64,000 nt of DNA from Xanthomonas chitinilytica. GTDB lineage: Bacteria; Pseudomonadota; Gammaproteobacteria; Xanthomonadales; Xanthomonadaceae. The stretch lies in assembly GCF_026107455.2 (NCBI RefSeq), contig NZ_JAPCHY010000004.1, positions 62,001 through 126,000 of the forward strand, read 5' to 3'. Within the stretch, counting starts at the first letter, position 1; the number at the start of each line of letters is the position of its first letter. Positions 46,819 through 57,400 of the stretch are shown here, in pieces. Both the position numbers and the translations under genes were made by a program. The notes under the pieces are model-generated. The model was not told where the DNA came from. It did no database searches and saw only the letters and a list, made by a program, of their open reading frames with translations.

Positions 46819-47328
46819 ATGTCCGCGAACGTGCCCGAATTGCTGGATGCCTGGCGGATGGTCGCAGCGCGAAGGCGCTTCGACGGCCAGGTTCCCCTGG
46901 CCGAGATGACCCGCCTGCAGGGGCTTGTCGCCGATACCGAAGGCGAGTGCCGTTACGCACTGGAATTCGGCCGGGACGAGGTCTTGCGGGTATCCTATGT
47001 CGAACTGTCCATCGATACCGCGCTGCCGCTGGTCTGCCAGCGCAGCCTGCAGCGCTTCCTGCTGCCGGTGTCGCTGGTGCAGCGGCTGGGCCTGATCCGG
47101 GACGAGGCGGAGGAATCCGCGCTTCCCGCCGATTACGAGGCGCTGCTGGTGCCGGAAGACGGCAACCTGCGGCCGCTGGACCTGGTCGAGGACGAACTGG
47201 TGTTGATGGTGCCGGTGGTACCGCTGGCACCCGGGAGCGAGGCGGTCGAGAGCGACTGGCCGGCGACCGAGGAAGAACTGGGCAAGGCCAATCCGTTCGC
47301 GGCATTGGCGGCGCTGAAGAAACAATAG
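46819..47328 (+). CDS. yceD: YceD/DUF177 protein (23S rRNA accumulation protein)
   Basis: 169 residues. It has VPELLDAWRMVAARRRFDGQ at the start and the family core EGECRYALEFGRDEVLRVSY, then LPLVCQRSLQRFLLPVSLVQ, and LDLVEDELVLMVPVVPL, ending in NPFAALAALKKQ. The cysteine of CQRSLQ is conserved. It is linked to ribosome assembly and sits directly before rpmF, as in most gammaproteobacteria. Confidence 0.95.
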   Translation: MSANVPELLDAWRMVAARRRFDGQVPLAEMTRLQGLVADTEGECRYALEFGRDEVLRVSYVELSIDTALPLVCQRSLQRFLLPVSLVQRLGLIRDEAEESALPADYEALLVPEDGNLRPLDLVEDELVLMVPVVPLAPGSEAVESDWPATEEELGKANPFAALAALKKQ

Positions 47329-47436
47329 CGGCCGGGTATCGTCGGCGGCTGCGGCGAAAGCGAAAAGGTAGTGCCGGGCGCTGGCGTCCTGTGCGACGAA
47401 ACGACGAAGTAAACGAACCGAGTTTGGAGCAATCCC

Positions 47437-47631
47437 ATGGCTGTGCAGAAATCCCGTGTTACCCCGTCCCGCCGCGGCCAGCGCCGCTCGCATGACGCCC
47501 TGAGCGCCAAGCAGCTGTCCACCGACCCGACCACCGGCGAAGTGCATCTGCGTCACCACATCACCGCCGACGGTTTCTACCGCGGCAAGAAGGTGATCGC
47601 GACCAAGACCTCGGCCGTCGAAGAAGATTGA
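47437..47631 (+). CDS. rpmF: 50S ribosomal protein L32
   Basis: 64 residues, opening [20 protein letters not shown] and ending [17 protein letters not shown]. It is the zinc-free form: the four cysteines of the C+ type are absent. GGAGCAATCCC precedes the ATG. A GC-rich hairpin follows before fabH. Confidence 0.97.
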   Translation: MAVQKSRVTPSRRGQRRSHDALSAKQLSTDPTTGEVHLRHHITADGFYRGKKVIATKTSAVEED

Positions 47632-47636
47632 TCCGT

Positions 47637-47668
47637 GAAGGCCGCCGCCCGGACGGGCGGCGGCCTTC
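47637..47668 (+). terminator. Hairpin between rpmF and fabH
   Basis: A 14-base stem, GAAGGCCGCCGCCC with GGGCGGCGGCCTTC, around GGAC, five bases after rpmF. No U tract follows (GCTCC), so it may attenuate or protect the rpmF message rather than stop all transcription. Confidence 0.5.
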
Positions 47669-47720
47669 GCTCCATTCTTCGGGGCTGCCGATACCGGCAT
47701 CCCCCGCAACAGGAACCAGC

Positions 47721-48698
47721 ATGAGCAAGCGGATCTACTCGAGGATCGCGGGCACCGGAAGCTATTTGCCCGAAAAGGTGTTGAGCAACGACGATCTGGC
47801 GAAGATGGTCGACACCAGCGACGAGTGGATCCAGACGCGCACTGGCATCCGCGAGCGGCACATCGCCGCCGACAGCGAGACCACCGGCGACCTGGCCTAC
47901 AACGCCGCCGTGCGCGCGCTGGAAGCGGCCGGGATCGAAGCGTCCCAGCTGGACATGATCGTGGTGGGCACCACCACGCCAGACCTGATTTTCCCGTCCA
48001 CCGCCTGCCTGGTGCAGGCGCGGCTGGGCGTGGCCGGCTGCCCGGCGTTCGACGTCAACGCGGCCTGTTCCGGCTTCCTGTTCGCGCTCGGCGTGGCCGA
48101 CAAGTTCATCCGCTCCGGCGATGCCCGCCACGTGCTGGTGATCGGCGCCGAGACCCTGACCCGCATGGTGGACTGGAACGACCGCACCACCTGCGTGCTG
48201 TTCGGCGACGGCGCCGGCGCCGTCGTGCTCAAGGCCGACGAGGAAACCGGCATCCTCAGCACCCACCTGCATGCCGATGGCAGCAAGAAGGAACTGCTGT
48301 GGAACCCGGTCGGCGTCTCGACCGGCTTCAAGGACGGCAAGAACGGCGGCGGCACCATCAACATGAAGGGCAACGACGTGTTCAAGTACGCCGTCAAGGC
48401 GCTGGACTCGGTCGTCGACGAAACCCTCGAGGCCAACGGGCTGGACAAGTCCGACCTGGACTGGCTGATCCCGCACCAGGCCAACCTGCGCATCATCGAA
48501 GCCACCGCCAGGCGGCTGGAGATGTCGATGGACCAGGTGGTGGTCACCGTGGACAAGCACGGCAACACCTCTTCCGGCTCGGTGCCGCTGGCGCTGGACG
48601 CCGCCGTGCGTTCGGGCCGGGTGGAGCGCGGCCAACTGGTGCTGCTGGAAGCCTTCGGCGGCGGCTTCACCTGGGGTTCGGCGCTGCTGCGCTATTGA
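47721..48698 (+). CDS. fabH: 3-oxoacyl-ACP synthase III
   Basis: 325 residues from ATG 47721 with AGGAA upstream. The catalytic triad is visible as Cys in [16 protein letters not shown] (about 113), His in [16 protein letters not shown] and Asn in [14 protein letters not shown]. It condenses acetyl-CoA, or branched acyl-CoA in Xanthomonads, with malonyl-ACP to start fatty acid synthesis. plsX, which stands between rpmF and fabH in enteric bacteria, is absent here. Confidence 0.98.
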   Translation: MSKRIYSRIAGTGSYLPEKVLSNDDLAKMVDTSDEWIQTRTGIRERHIAADSETTGDLAYNAAVRALEAAGIEASQLDMIVVGTTTPDLIFPSTACLVQARLGVAGCPAFDVNAACSGFLFALGVADKFIRSGDARHVLVIGAETLTRMVDWNDRTTCVLFGDGAGAVVLKADEETGILSTHLHADGSKKELLWNPVGVSTGFKDGKNGGGTINMKGNDVFKYAVKALDSVVDETLEANGLDKSDLDWLIPHQANLRIIEATARRLEMSMDQVVVTVDKHGNTSSGSVPLALDAAVRSGRVERGQLVLLEAFGGGFTWGSALLRY

Positions 48699-48774
48699 TG
48701 CGGCCTTCGGCGGGGGCGGGGCTCCCGCCTGCCATGGCAGGCGCCATGGTCCCTGCCGCCAAGGAGTACCCGTC

Positions 48775-49557
48775 ATGGCTGAACCCATCGTCATCGAGGG
48801 CCAGCGCGCCTGGCTCAAGCAGTACGGCGACAGCAGCCGTGCGCTGCTGTTGGCAATGCTCGACCTGTTCGCCAGCCGCCTGCGGCTGGGCGCGCTGCGA
48901 CCGCCGCCGCACCATGGTGGCGGTGCCGCCCGCGATGTCGAATCGCGCCGGCTGGCGGAACTGCATTCCCAGGACGTGAACGTACCGCAGGTGATCGGCC
49001 GCGGCCGCGCCTCGCTGGTGTTGAGCGATACCGGCCGTTCGCTGGCCAGCTGCCTGCGCGAGGCCGACGAGGCCGGCTGCGATGCGCTGGTCGCGCGGGC
49101 GATCGCGGCGATCGCGACCGCCCATCGCCAGGGCGCCTACTTCGGCCAGCCGGTGCCGCGCAACATGACCTGGGATGGCCGCAGCATCGGCTTCATCGAC
49201 TTCGAGGAGGATCCGCTCGAGGTGATGGACCTGGTGCAGGCACAGGCCCGCGACTGGCTGCTGTTCGGCTATGGCGTGGCCAAGTACTACGACCGTCGGC
49301 CCGAGGTGCTGCAGCGGATGCTGGCGCAGGCGCTGGAAGGCGCGCAGACGCCGGTGGTCGCGCACGCGCACGAAGTGACCGGGCGCCTGCAGCGGCTGGC
49401 GCGGCTCAGCCTGCGGCTGGGTCGCTCGGCCCGCGCGCTGGCGCATTCGATCCTGATCGTGCATGGCGCCACCACCCTCGGCCTGGCGCTGGTGATCACG
49501 GTCTGCGTGGACTGGTTCGCCGACGGCACCCTGGACCTGCTCGGCTTCCTGGCCTGA
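48775..49557 (+). CDS. Kinase-fold-like protein within the fab operon
   Basis: 260 residues. Kinase-like landmarks: a possible ATP-binding Lys in QRAWLKQYGD, a helix Glu in VESRRLAELHSQ, hinge-like ASLVLSDTGRSLA, then a loop AHRQGAYFGQPVPRNMTWDG and metal-binding IGFIDFEEDP. The loop keeps the His and Asn but has no Asp where KdkA in this window has HADLNAHN, so catalysis is doubtful. The C terminus ends in a membrane segment (TTLGLALVITVCVDWFADG). It lies between fabH and fabD with short gaps. Function unknown. Confidence 0.7.
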   Translation: MAEPIVIEGQRAWLKQYGDSSRALLLAMLDLFASRLRLGALRPPPHHGGGAARDVESRRLAELHSQDVNVPQVIGRGRASLVLSDTGRSLASCLREADEAGCDALVARAIAAIATAHRQGAYFGQPVPRNMTWDGRSIGFIDFEEDPLEVMDLVQAQARDWLLFGYGVAKYYDRRPEVLQRMLAQALEGAQTPVVAHAHEVTGRLQRLARLSLRLGRSARALAHSILIVHGATTLGLALVITVCVDWFADGTLDLLGFLA

Positions 49558-49660
49558 GCGGCAGTCGATGGCGGGAGCCGTCGCTGCATACGCGGCAGTA
49601 CAGACGCAGGAGGGGTTTCGCCTTTATGATGCCCCGCTCGATTTTGCAGGCGAACGACGC

Positions 49661-50605
49661 GTGACCGAATCCACACTTGCCTTTGTCTTCCCCGGCCAGG
49701 GTTCCCAGTCGCTGGGCATGCTGGCCGAACTGGCCGAGCTGCACCCGCAGGTCCGTGCGACCTTCGACGAAGCCTCCGAAGGCGCTGGCGTGGACCTGTG
49801 GGCGCTGTCGCAGGGCGGCCCGGAGGAAATGCTCAACCGCACCGAATACACGCAGCCGGCATTGCTGGCCGCGGGCATCGCGGTGTGGCGGCTGTGGATC
49901 GGCGAACGCGTCCTGCGCCCGTCGGTGCTGGCCGGGCACAGCCTGGGCGAATACACCGCGCTGGTCGCGGCCGGCGCGCTGTCGCTGCGCGAGGGCGCGC
50001 ACCTGGTGCGCCTGCGCGGGCAGCTGATGCAGGAGGCCGCGCCGGCCGGCGTCGGCGCGATGGCCGCGGTGCTGGGCGCCGAGGACGCGGTGGTGCAGGA
50101 AGTCTGCGAGCAGGCGTCGGGCAGCCAGGTGGTGGTCCCGGCCAACTACAACTCGCCCGGCCAGATCGTGATCGGCGGCGACGCCGCGGCGGTGGATCGC
50201 GCATTGGCGCTGCTGGCCGAGCGCGGCGTGCGCAAGGCGGTCAAGCTGGCGGTCAGCGTGCCGTCGCACACGCCGCTGATGCGCGAGGCGGCCAACCGCC
50301 TGGCCGAGGCCATGGCCGGCCTGGACTGGCGCGTGCCGGGCCTGCCGGTGGTGCAGAACGTCGATGCGCAGGTGCATGCCAGCGTCGATGCGATCCGCGA
50401 CGCGCTGGTGCGCCAGCTGTACCTGCCGGTGCGCTGGACCGAGTGCGTGCAGGCGCTGGCCGCGCGCGGCGTCGTCCGCGTGGCCGAGTGCGGCCCGGGC
50501 AAGGTGCTGACCGGGCTGGTCAAGCGCATCGACAAGTCGCTGGAAGCCCGCTCGCTGGCCACGCCGGCCGAGTTCGGCGCCGCGCAGGACGAGTGGGTAC
50601 ATTGA
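49661..50605 (+). CDS. fabD: Malonyl-CoA:ACP transacylase
   Basis: 314 residues from GTG 49661, which opens the conserved TESTLAFVFPGQGSQSLGML; an ATG farther upstream would add 31 unconserved residues. The nucleophile Ser is in LAGHSLGEYTALVAAG (about 92), the malonate Arg in LVRLRGQLMQEA and the catalytic His in AVSVPSHTPLM. It loads malonyl on ACP. Gene order fabD-fabG-acpP-fabF follows. Confidence 0.97.
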   Translation: MTESTLAFVFPGQGSQSLGMLAELAELHPQVRATFDEASEGAGVDLWALSQGGPEEMLNRTEYTQPALLAAGIAVWRLWIGERVLRPSVLAGHSLGEYTALVAAGALSLREGAHLVRLRGQLMQEAAPAGVGAMAAVLGAEDAVVQEVCEQASGSQVVVPANYNSPGQIVIGGDAAAVDRALALLAERGVRKAVKLAVSVPSHTPLMREAANRLAEAMAGLDWRVPGLPVVQNVDAQVHASVDAIRDALVRQLYLPVRWTECVQALAARGVVRVAECGPGKVLTGLVKRIDKSLEARSLATPAEFGAAQDEWVH

Positions 50606-50686
50606 ACGAGCGGCGGCACGGCGCAGGCCGTGCCGCATTGCGCCCGGCGGCCTTGCGGCCTGCCGCCCGCCATTGAGGAAACACGC

Positions 50687-51430
50687 ATGAGCAAGCCACT
50701 GCAGGGTGAAATCGCCCTCGTCACCGGTGCCAGCCGCGGCATCGGCGCCGCCATCGCCGACGAACTGGCCGCGCAGGGCGCGACCGTCATCGGCACCGCC
50801 ACCACCGAGTCCGGTGCCGCCGCCATCGGCGAACGCCTGGCCGCCGTCGGTGGCCACGGCCGCGCGTTGAACGTCACCGAGCCCGGTGCGATCGAAGCGC
50901 TGATCGATGCCATCGGCAAGGAATTCGGCGCGGTCTCGATCCTGGTCAACAACGCCGGCATCACCCGCGACAACCTGCTGATGCGGATGAAGGACGAGGA
51001 ATGGCAGGCGATCCTGGACACCAACCTGACCAGCGTCTACCGCAGCTCCAAGGCGGTGATGCGCGGCATGATGAAGGCGCGCAAGGGCCGCATCATCAAC
51101 ATCGCCTCGGTGATCGGCGTCACCGGCAACGCCGGGCAGGCCAACTACGCCGCCGCCAAGGCCGGCATCATCGCTTTCTCCAAGTCGCTGGCCAAGGAAA
51201 TCGGCTCGCGCGGGGTCACCGTCAACGTGGTGGCGCCGGGCTTCATCGACACCGACATGACCAAGGCGCTGCCCGCCGAGTCCAGGGAGGCGCTGCTGCA
51301 GCAGATCGCCCTGGGCCGCCTGGGCGAACCCGCCGACATCGCACGTGCGGTGGCGTTCCTGGCCGGTCCTTCGGCCAGCTACATCACCGGCGAAACCCTG
51401 CATGTGAACGGCGGCATGTACATGCCGTAA
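50687..51430 (+). CDS. fabG: 3-oxoacyl-ACP reductase
   Basis: 247 residues from ATG 50687 with GAGGAAA upstream. SDR family: cofactor loop [31 protein letters not shown], catalytic Ser in [20 protein letters not shown] with Tyr-x3-Lys (YAAAKAG) and [20 protein letters not shown]-dependent reduction of 3-oxoacyl-ACP. Followed after 152 bases by acpP. Confidence 0.98.
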   Translation: MSKPLQGEIALVTGASRGIGAAIADELAAQGATVIGTATTESGAAAIGERLAAVGGHGRALNVTEPGAIEALIDAIGKEFGAVSILVNNAGITRDNLLMRMKDEEWQAILDTNLTSVYRSSKAVMRGMMKARKGRIINIASVIGVTGNAGQANYAAAKAGIIAFSKSLAKEIGSRGVTVNVVAPGFIDTDMTKALPAESREALLQQIALGRLGEPADIARAVAFLAGPSASYITGETLHVNGGMYMP

Positions 51431-51582
51431 GCATGCGGCGCAGGGACTGCGCCCAAGTGGCTGATCGGCCGGTGTTTTTGCAGCGATGCAAGGCCCGGGC
51501 GCTTTCCACTACACTATCCGAGCGGCCATCGCAGACCGATGGCGTTTATGAACCACCACTACTCCATCTGGAGCGATATCCA

Positions 51583-51822
51583 ATGAGCACCATCGAAGAA
51601 CGCGTCAAGAAAATCGTCGTCGAACAGCTTGGCGTCAAGGAAGAGGAAGTCACCACCAACGCATCGTTCGTCGATGACCTGGGTGCCGACTCGCTGGACA
51701 CCGTCGAGCTGGTGATGGCGCTGGAAGAAGAGTTCGAGTGCGAGATCCCGGACGAAGAAGCCGAGAAGATCACCTCGGTCCAGCAGGCCATCGATTACGT
51801 CAAGGCCCACGTCAAGGCCTGA
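51583..51822 (+). CDS. acpP: Acyl carrier protein
   Basis: 79 residues, acidic and helical. The phosphopantetheine Ser is in [20 protein letters not shown] (about Ser 38). [20 protein letters not shown] opens the protein. Upstream there is a 152-base gap that probably holds its own promoter; a hairpin after the gene could keep acpP output above that of fabF. Confidence 0.98.
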   Translation: MSTIEERVKKIVVEQLGVKEEEVTTNASFVDDLGADSLDTVELVMALEEEFECEIPDEEAEKITSVQQAIDYVKAHVKA

Positions 51823-51876
51823 TGCCAGCCTTGGACGCGGCCGGCGCCATCGCTCCGTCCGCGTTGCAAATCCATG

Positions 51877-51904
51877 GGGCCGCAGTTGCGGCCCTGTGCT
51901 TTTA
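51877..51904 (+). terminator. Intrinsic terminator or attenuator after acpP
   Basis: GGGCCGC pairs with GCGGCCC around AGTT, followed by TGTGCTTTTA. Modest stem and U tract; likely partial termination between acpP and fabF. Confidence 0.6.
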
Positions 51905-51944
51905 AGCGTCAAACCCGCCCGTTCCGGGGTCAGGAGAATCTGCA

Positions 51945-53204
<1,260 letters not shown>

Positions 53205-53221
53205 CGCGTTCCGCGATGCCG

Positions 53222-53250
53222 ACCAGGGCCGCCGTCATGGCGGCCTTGGT
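53222..53250 (+). terminator. Hairpin after fabF
   Basis: ACCAGGGCCGCC pairs with GGCGGCCTTGGT (one G-T pair) around GTCAT, 17 bases after fabF. No strong U tract. Confidence 0.45.
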
Positions 53251-53422
53251 CTATCCGGGGCAGGGAAACCCGGCCCCGAGGCGGCCGCCTCGCCGCAGCG
53301 ATGCGTTCCGGGGCCGTCGCCGGCCCGGCATGCCGCCATCGCGCCGCCGGCATGAGGGCCGGAGCGATGCCGTATACCATTCGCAGGCGGCGCGGCCGCC
53401 GGCCGTACCGAGCAATCCCGAC

Positions 53423-54784
53423 ATGACCGACCTGCACACTCTTTCCCTGCCAGCCACCGTCGATCTGCTGGCAGTGCAGCGTCATGCGCCGCAGCGGTAT
53501 CCGCTGCTGATGGAATCCACCGCCTCGGGCACCGCGCAGGGGCGCTGGGACCTGTTGCTGATGGGCAACGGCGAATCGCTGGCGCTGGAGGCCGATGGCC
53601 GCGTCCGCGATGCGGGCGGGCAGGTGCAGGAAGGCGATTTCCTCGCCGCGCTGGACGCACACTGGCAGGCGGAGCGCTTGCCCCGCGACGCCGCCGGATT
53701 GCCGTTCCGCGGCGGCTGGGCGCTGCTGCTGGACTACGAACTGGCCGCGCAGATCGAACCGGTGCTGCAACTGCCGCGGCGCGACGACGGCTTGCCGGCG
53801 GCGCTGGCGCTGCGCTGCCCGGCGGCGATCCTGCGCGATCGCGTCGGCGGGCAATGCCTGGCCGTGTGCGAAAGCGCGCAGGCGCCGTTGCTGCAGACCT
53901 TGCTGGACGACATCGACGCGGCCAACGCGGCCCCGGCGTTGCCGGGCTGGCAGGCGCCGCTGCGGCTGGAGGAGGACGCGCCGCAGCGCTTCACCGCCGG
54001 CGTGGCGCAGGTGATCGACTACCTGCGCGCCGGCGACGTGTTCCAGGTGAACCTGTCGCGGCGCTGGGACGCGCGCTTCGCGCAGCCGCTGTCGCCGTTC
54101 GCCCTGTACGCGCGGCTGCGCGTGGCCAACCCGGCGCCGTTCGCCGGACTGTTCGTGGCGCAGGGCAGGGCCGTGGTCAGTTCCTCGCCGGAGCGGCTGG
54201 TGTCGGTGCATGGCGAGCTGGTGCAGACCCGGCCGATCGCCGGTACCCGTCCGCGCTTCGCCGGCGACGACGATGCCGCGCGCATCCGCGAACTGGTCGG
54301 CCATCCCAAGGAACGCGCCGAGCACGTGATGCTGATCGACCTGGAGCGCAACGACCTGGGGCGGATCTGCGCGCCGGGAACGGTCGAGGTCGACGAGCTG
54401 ATGACGGTGGAGAGCTACGCGCACGTGCACCACATCGTCAGCAACGTGCGCGGCATCCTGCGCGAAGGCACCACGCCGGGACAGGTGATCGCCGCCACCT
54501 TCCCCGGCGGCACCATCACCGGCTGCCCCAAGGTGCGCTGCATGCAGATCATCGCCGAGCTGGAGCAGCAGGCGCGCGGCGCCTATACCGGTGCGTTCGG
54601 CTGGCTCAACCGCGACGGCGACATGGACCTGAACATCCTGATCCGCACCGCCGAAGTGGCGGGCGACACCGCGCGCTTCCGCACCGGCGCCGGCATCGTG
54701 GTGGACTCGCTGCCCGAGCGCGAGCTGGACGAGACCCGCGCCAAGGCGCGCGGGCTGCTGCGGGCGATGGAGCCATCGGCATGA
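53423..54784 (+). CDS. pabB: Aminodeoxychorismate synthase component I
   Basis: 453 residues. Chorismate-binding enzyme with DVFQVNLSRRWDARFAQPLS, SSPERLVSVHGELVQTRPIA, GTRPRFAGDDDAARIRELVG, LIDLERNDLGRIC and FPGGTITGCPKVRCMQII. Overall length and the place after fabF fit PabB rather than TrpE. It makes the folate precursor aminodeoxychorismate with an amidotransferase partner that is not in this window. pabC is not adjacent. Confidence 0.92.
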   Translation: MTDLHTLSLPATVDLLAVQRHAPQRYPLLMESTASGTAQGRWDLLLMGNGESLALEADGRVRDAGGQVQEGDFLAALDAHWQAERLPRDAAGLPFRGGWALLLDYELAAQIEPVLQLPRRDDGLPAALALRCPAAILRDRVGGQCLAVCESAQAPLLQTLLDDIDAANAAPALPGWQAPLRLEEDAPQRFTAGVAQVIDYLRAGDVFQVNLSRRWDARFAQPLSPFALYARLRVANPAPFAGLFVAQGRAVVSSSPERLVSVHGELVQTRPIAGTRPRFAGDDDAARIRELVGHPKERAEHVMLIDLERNDLGRICAPGTVEVDELMTVESYAHVHHIVSNVRGILREGTTPGQVIAATFPGGTITGCPKVRCMQIIAELEQQARGAYTGAFGWLNRDGDMDLNILIRTAEVAGDTARFRTGAGIVVDSLPERELDETRAKARGLLRAMEPSA

Positions 54785-54853
54785 ATGGCGCGCTTGGCAG
54801 GCGGTGCGAGGCGCGGGGTATCCTGCGCGGCGGCGAAATCATTCGAGGTGACC

Positions 54854-55912
54854 ATGGCGGGTGCTAAACGGGGCTGTCTGGCCGTGCTGGCGATGTTGCT
54901 GGTGCTGGCGTTGCTGGCGGCGGCCGTCGGTGCCTGGCTGTGGCAGCAGCAGCGCAGCTTCGCCGCGACGGCGTTGACGCCCGAGGCCCCGAGCGTGGTG
55001 ATCGCCGCGGGCGATTCGTTCAATACGGTGCTGGGCAAGCTGCGCGCGGCCGGCGTGGACGAAGGCCACGACCTGCAATGGCAACTGCTGGCCCGCCAGC
55101 TCGATGCCGCGGGCAAGCTCAAGGTGGGCGAGTACGCACTGCAGCCGGCGCCCACGCCGCACGAACTGCTGCTGCGCATGCGCCAGGGCAGGGTGGTGCA
55201 GTACCGCGTCACCATCGTCGAAGGCTGGAACATCCGCCAGCTGCGCGCCGCGCTGCGCAACGCCACGCCACTGGTGCACGAGACCGGCGACCTGGACGAT
55301 GCCGCGCTGATGGCGGCGCTGGGTTTCCCCGAGCAGCACCCGGAAGGCCGTTTCCTGCCGGAAACCTACGTCTACCAGCGCGGCGACAGCGACCTGGACG
55401 TGCTCAGGCGTGCGCACGCGGCGATGGAGAAGGAACTGGCCGCGGCCTGGGAGTCGCGCGCCGACGACCTGCCGCTGGATTCGCCCTACCAGTTGCTGAC
55501 GCTGGCCTCGATCATCGAGAAGGAAACCGGGCTGGCCTCCGAACGGCCGCTGATCGCCGGGGTGTTCGCGCGCCGGCTCAGGCTGGGCATGCGCCTGCAG
55601 ACCGACCCGACCGTGATCTACGGCATCGGCAGCGCCTACGACGGCAACATCCGCAAGATCCACCTCACCACCGACACGCCCTACAACACCTATACCCGCG
55701 CCGGGCTGACGCCGACCCCGATCGCCATGCCCGGGCGCGCGGCGCTGCAGGCGGCGGCCAACCCGGCGCCCGGCGACAGCCTGTACTTCGTCGCCGTCGG
55801 CGACGGCAGCGGCGCGCACGCGTTCTCGGCCACCTATGCCGAGCACAACGCCGCGGTCGCGCGCTACCTGCAGCGGTTGCGGCAGAACCGCGCCCGGGCG
55901 GAGCGGCCATGA
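54854..55912 (+). CDS. mltG: Endolytic murein transglycosylase
   Basis: 352 residues from ATG 54854 with GAGGTG upstream. A membrane anchor (CLAVLAMLLVLALLAAAVGA) is followed by a LysM-like part and the YceG domain with the catalytic Glu in LLTLASIIEKETGLASERPL (about 220) and MRLQTDPTVIYGIG. It cuts nascent glycan strands in the inner membrane. The stop overlaps the holB start (ATGA). Confidence 0.96.
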   Translation: MAGAKRGCLAVLAMLLVLALLAAAVGAWLWQQQRSFAATALTPEAPSVVIAAGDSFNTVLGKLRAAGVDEGHDLQWQLLARQLDAAGKLKVGEYALQPAPTPHELLLRMRQGRVVQYRVTIVEGWNIRQLRAALRNATPLVHETGDLDDAALMAALGFPEQHPEGRFLPETYVYQRGDSDLDVLRRAHAAMEKELAAAWESRADDLPLDSPYQLLTLASIIEKETGLASERPLIAGVFARRLRLGMRLQTDPTVIYGIGSAYDGNIRKIHLTTDTPYNTYTRAGLTPTPIAMPGRAALQAAANPAPGDSLYFVAVGDGSGAHAFSATYAEHNAAVARYLQRLRQNRARAERP

Positions 55913-56871
55913 GCGCGACGTTCGCCCCCTGGCAGCAGCGCGCCTACGACCAGACGGTGGCGGCGCTGGACGCCGGCCGGCTGGGGCACGGGCTGCTGAT
56001 CTGCGGCCCGGCCGGGCTGGGCAAGCGCGCGGTGGCGCTGAAGCTGGCCGAACACGTGCTCGGTCGCGGCGACGAGGCCGCCGCCCGCCGCAGCCAGCAG
56101 CTGATCGCCGCCGGCACCCATCCTGACCTGCAGCTGGTGTCGTTCATCCCCAACAAATCCGGCGACAAGCTGCGTACCGAGATCGTGATCGAACAGGTGC
56201 GCGAGATTTCGCAGAAGCTGGCCCTCACCCCGCAGTACGGCGTGGCCCAGGTGGTGGTGGTGGACCCGGCCGACGCGATCAACCGCTCGGCCTGCAACGC
56301 GCTGCTCAAGACGCTGGAGGAGCCGGCGCCCGGCCGCTACCTGTGGCTGATCAGCTCCGATCCGGCGCGATTGCCGGCCACCATCCGCAGCCGCTGCCAG
56401 CGCCTGGAATTCAAGCTGCCGCCACGCGACGAGGCGATGGCCTGGCTGCTGGGCAACGGCCATGCGCAGGCCGCGGCGGGCGAGGCGCTGGATGCGGCGC
56501 GCGGCCATCCCGGCCTGGCCGACCAGTGGCTGCGCGAGGACGGCCTGGCGCTGCGGCGACAGGTGGCCAGCGACCTGGAGCAGGTCGGCAGCGGCCGCGT
56601 CGGCGTGGTCGAACTGGCGCAGCGCTGGACCGGCGACGAGCACGCCGACCTGCGCCTGCGCCATGCGGCCGACCTGGCGCTGGCGCAGGCGGCGGCCGAT
56701 GGCTTGACCGATCCGGCGCGATTGCACAAGCTGGCCGCCTGGTTCGATGCCGCCAACCGTACCCGTGACCTGCTGCGTACCACGATCCGCGCCGACCTGG
56801 CGGTGGTGGAACTGCTGCTGGCCTGGACGACCGTGGCGAGCGAGCGGCAATCCAAGGGGAACATCCGATGA
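55909..56871 (+). CDS. holB: DNA polymerase III delta prime subunit
   Basis: 320 residues. AAA+ clamp-loader features are LLICGPAGLGKRAVALKLAE (about 30-50), TPQYGVAQVVVVDPADAINR, SACNALLKTLEEPAPGRYLW and the arginine-finger motif TIRSRCQRLEF. The segment GDEAAARRSQQLIAAGTHPD lacks the four cysteines that hold zinc in the E. coli protein. It overlaps mltG and pilZ by four bases each. tmk, its usual upstream neighbour in enteric bacteria, is missing here. Confidence 0.95.
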   Translation: MSATFAPWQQRAYDQTVAALDAGRLGHGLLICGPAGLGKRAVALKLAEHVLGRGDEAAARRSQQLIAAGTHPDLQLVSFIPNKSGDKLRTEIVIEQVREISQKLALTPQYGVAQVVVVDPADAINRSACNALLKTLEEPAPGRYLWLISSDPARLPATIRSRCQRLEFKLPPRDEAMAWLLGNGHAQAAAGEALDAARGHPGLADQWLREDGLALRRQVASDLEQVGSGRVGVVELAQRWTGDEHADLRLRHAADLALAQAAADGLTDPARLHKLAAWFDAANRTRDLLRTTIRADLAVVELLLAWTTVASERQSKGNIR

Positions 56872-57221
56872 GTGCGACGAACGCCCGCCAGGGCATCCTG
56901 TCCCTGGCGGTCAAGGACAAGGCCGCCCTGTATGCGGCCTACATGCCGTTCGTGAAGAACGGCGGCATCTTCGTGCCGACGCCCAAGCGCTACTTCCTCG
57001 GCGACGAGGTCTTCCTGCTGTTGACCCTGCCCGATTCCAGCGAGCGCCAGCCGGTGGCCGGCAAGGTGATCTGGGTGACCCCGGCCGGCGCGCAGGGCAA
57101 CCGCACTGCGGGCATCGGCGTGCAGCTGGCCGACGGCAACGAGGGCGAGGCGATCCGCAACAAGATCGAGACGCTGCTGGCCGGTACCCTGACCGCCGAC
57201 AAGCCGACCCAGACGATGTGA
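56868..57221 (+). CDS. pilZ: Type IV pilus assembly protein PilZ
   Basis: 117 residues, starting inside the holB stop (ATGA). A single PilZ domain (LSLAVKDKAALYAAYMPFVK, then GGIFVPTPKRYFLGDEVFLL) that lacks the RxxxR motif needed to bind cyclic di-GMP, as in Xanthomonas PilZ, which instead contacts PilB and FimX. It is required for pilus biogenesis and twitching. Last gene of pabB-mltG-holB-pilZ. Confidence 0.95.
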   Translation: MSATNARQGILSLAVKDKAALYAAYMPFVKNGGIFVPTPKRYFLGDEVFLLLTLPDSSERQPVAGKVIWVTPAGAQGNRTAGIGVQLADGNEGEAIRNKIETLLAGTLTADKPTQTM

Positions 57222-57241
57222 AGATTTTTTGCGTGGATCCG

Positions 57242-57269
57242 TTGACGCCAGCGCTAGCCGCCCTATAAT
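57242..57269 (+). promoter_or_regulatory. Strong sigma-70 promoter of tRNA-Val (CAC)
   Basis: TTGACG (57242-57247), a 16-base spacer and a perfect TATAAT (57264-57269). The start would be about ten bases before the tRNA. A GC-rich AGCGG discriminator follows, typical of stringently controlled tRNA promoters. Confidence 0.88.
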
Positions 57270-57285
57270 GAGCGGCTCGCAACAC

Positions 57286-57360
57286 GGGCGGTTAGCTCAG
57301 CGGTAGAGCATTGCCTTCACACGGCAAGGGTCGCAGGTTCGATCCCTGCACCGCCCACCA
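57286..57360 (+). tRNA. tRNA-Val (CAC)
   Basis: 75 bases with encoded CCA. Acceptor GGGCGGT pairs with ACCGCCC; the anticodon loop TTCACAC between TTGCC and GGCAA gives CAC. Confidence 0.97.
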
Positions 57361-57373
57361 GCGAATCCAGAAG

Positions 57374-57400
57374 AAACCGGCCCAGCGCCGGTTTTTTCGT
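57374..57400 (+). terminator. Intrinsic terminator after tRNA-Val (CAC)
   Basis: AAACCGGC pairs with GCCGGTTT, followed by TTTCGTTT. Clear rho-independent form. Confidence 0.88.

Noticed and set aside
48775..49557. PlsX in the expected slot of the fab operon
   Set aside because: The protein has kinase-like motifs and a C-terminal membrane segment and does not resemble PlsX, which is about 340 residues with a different fold.
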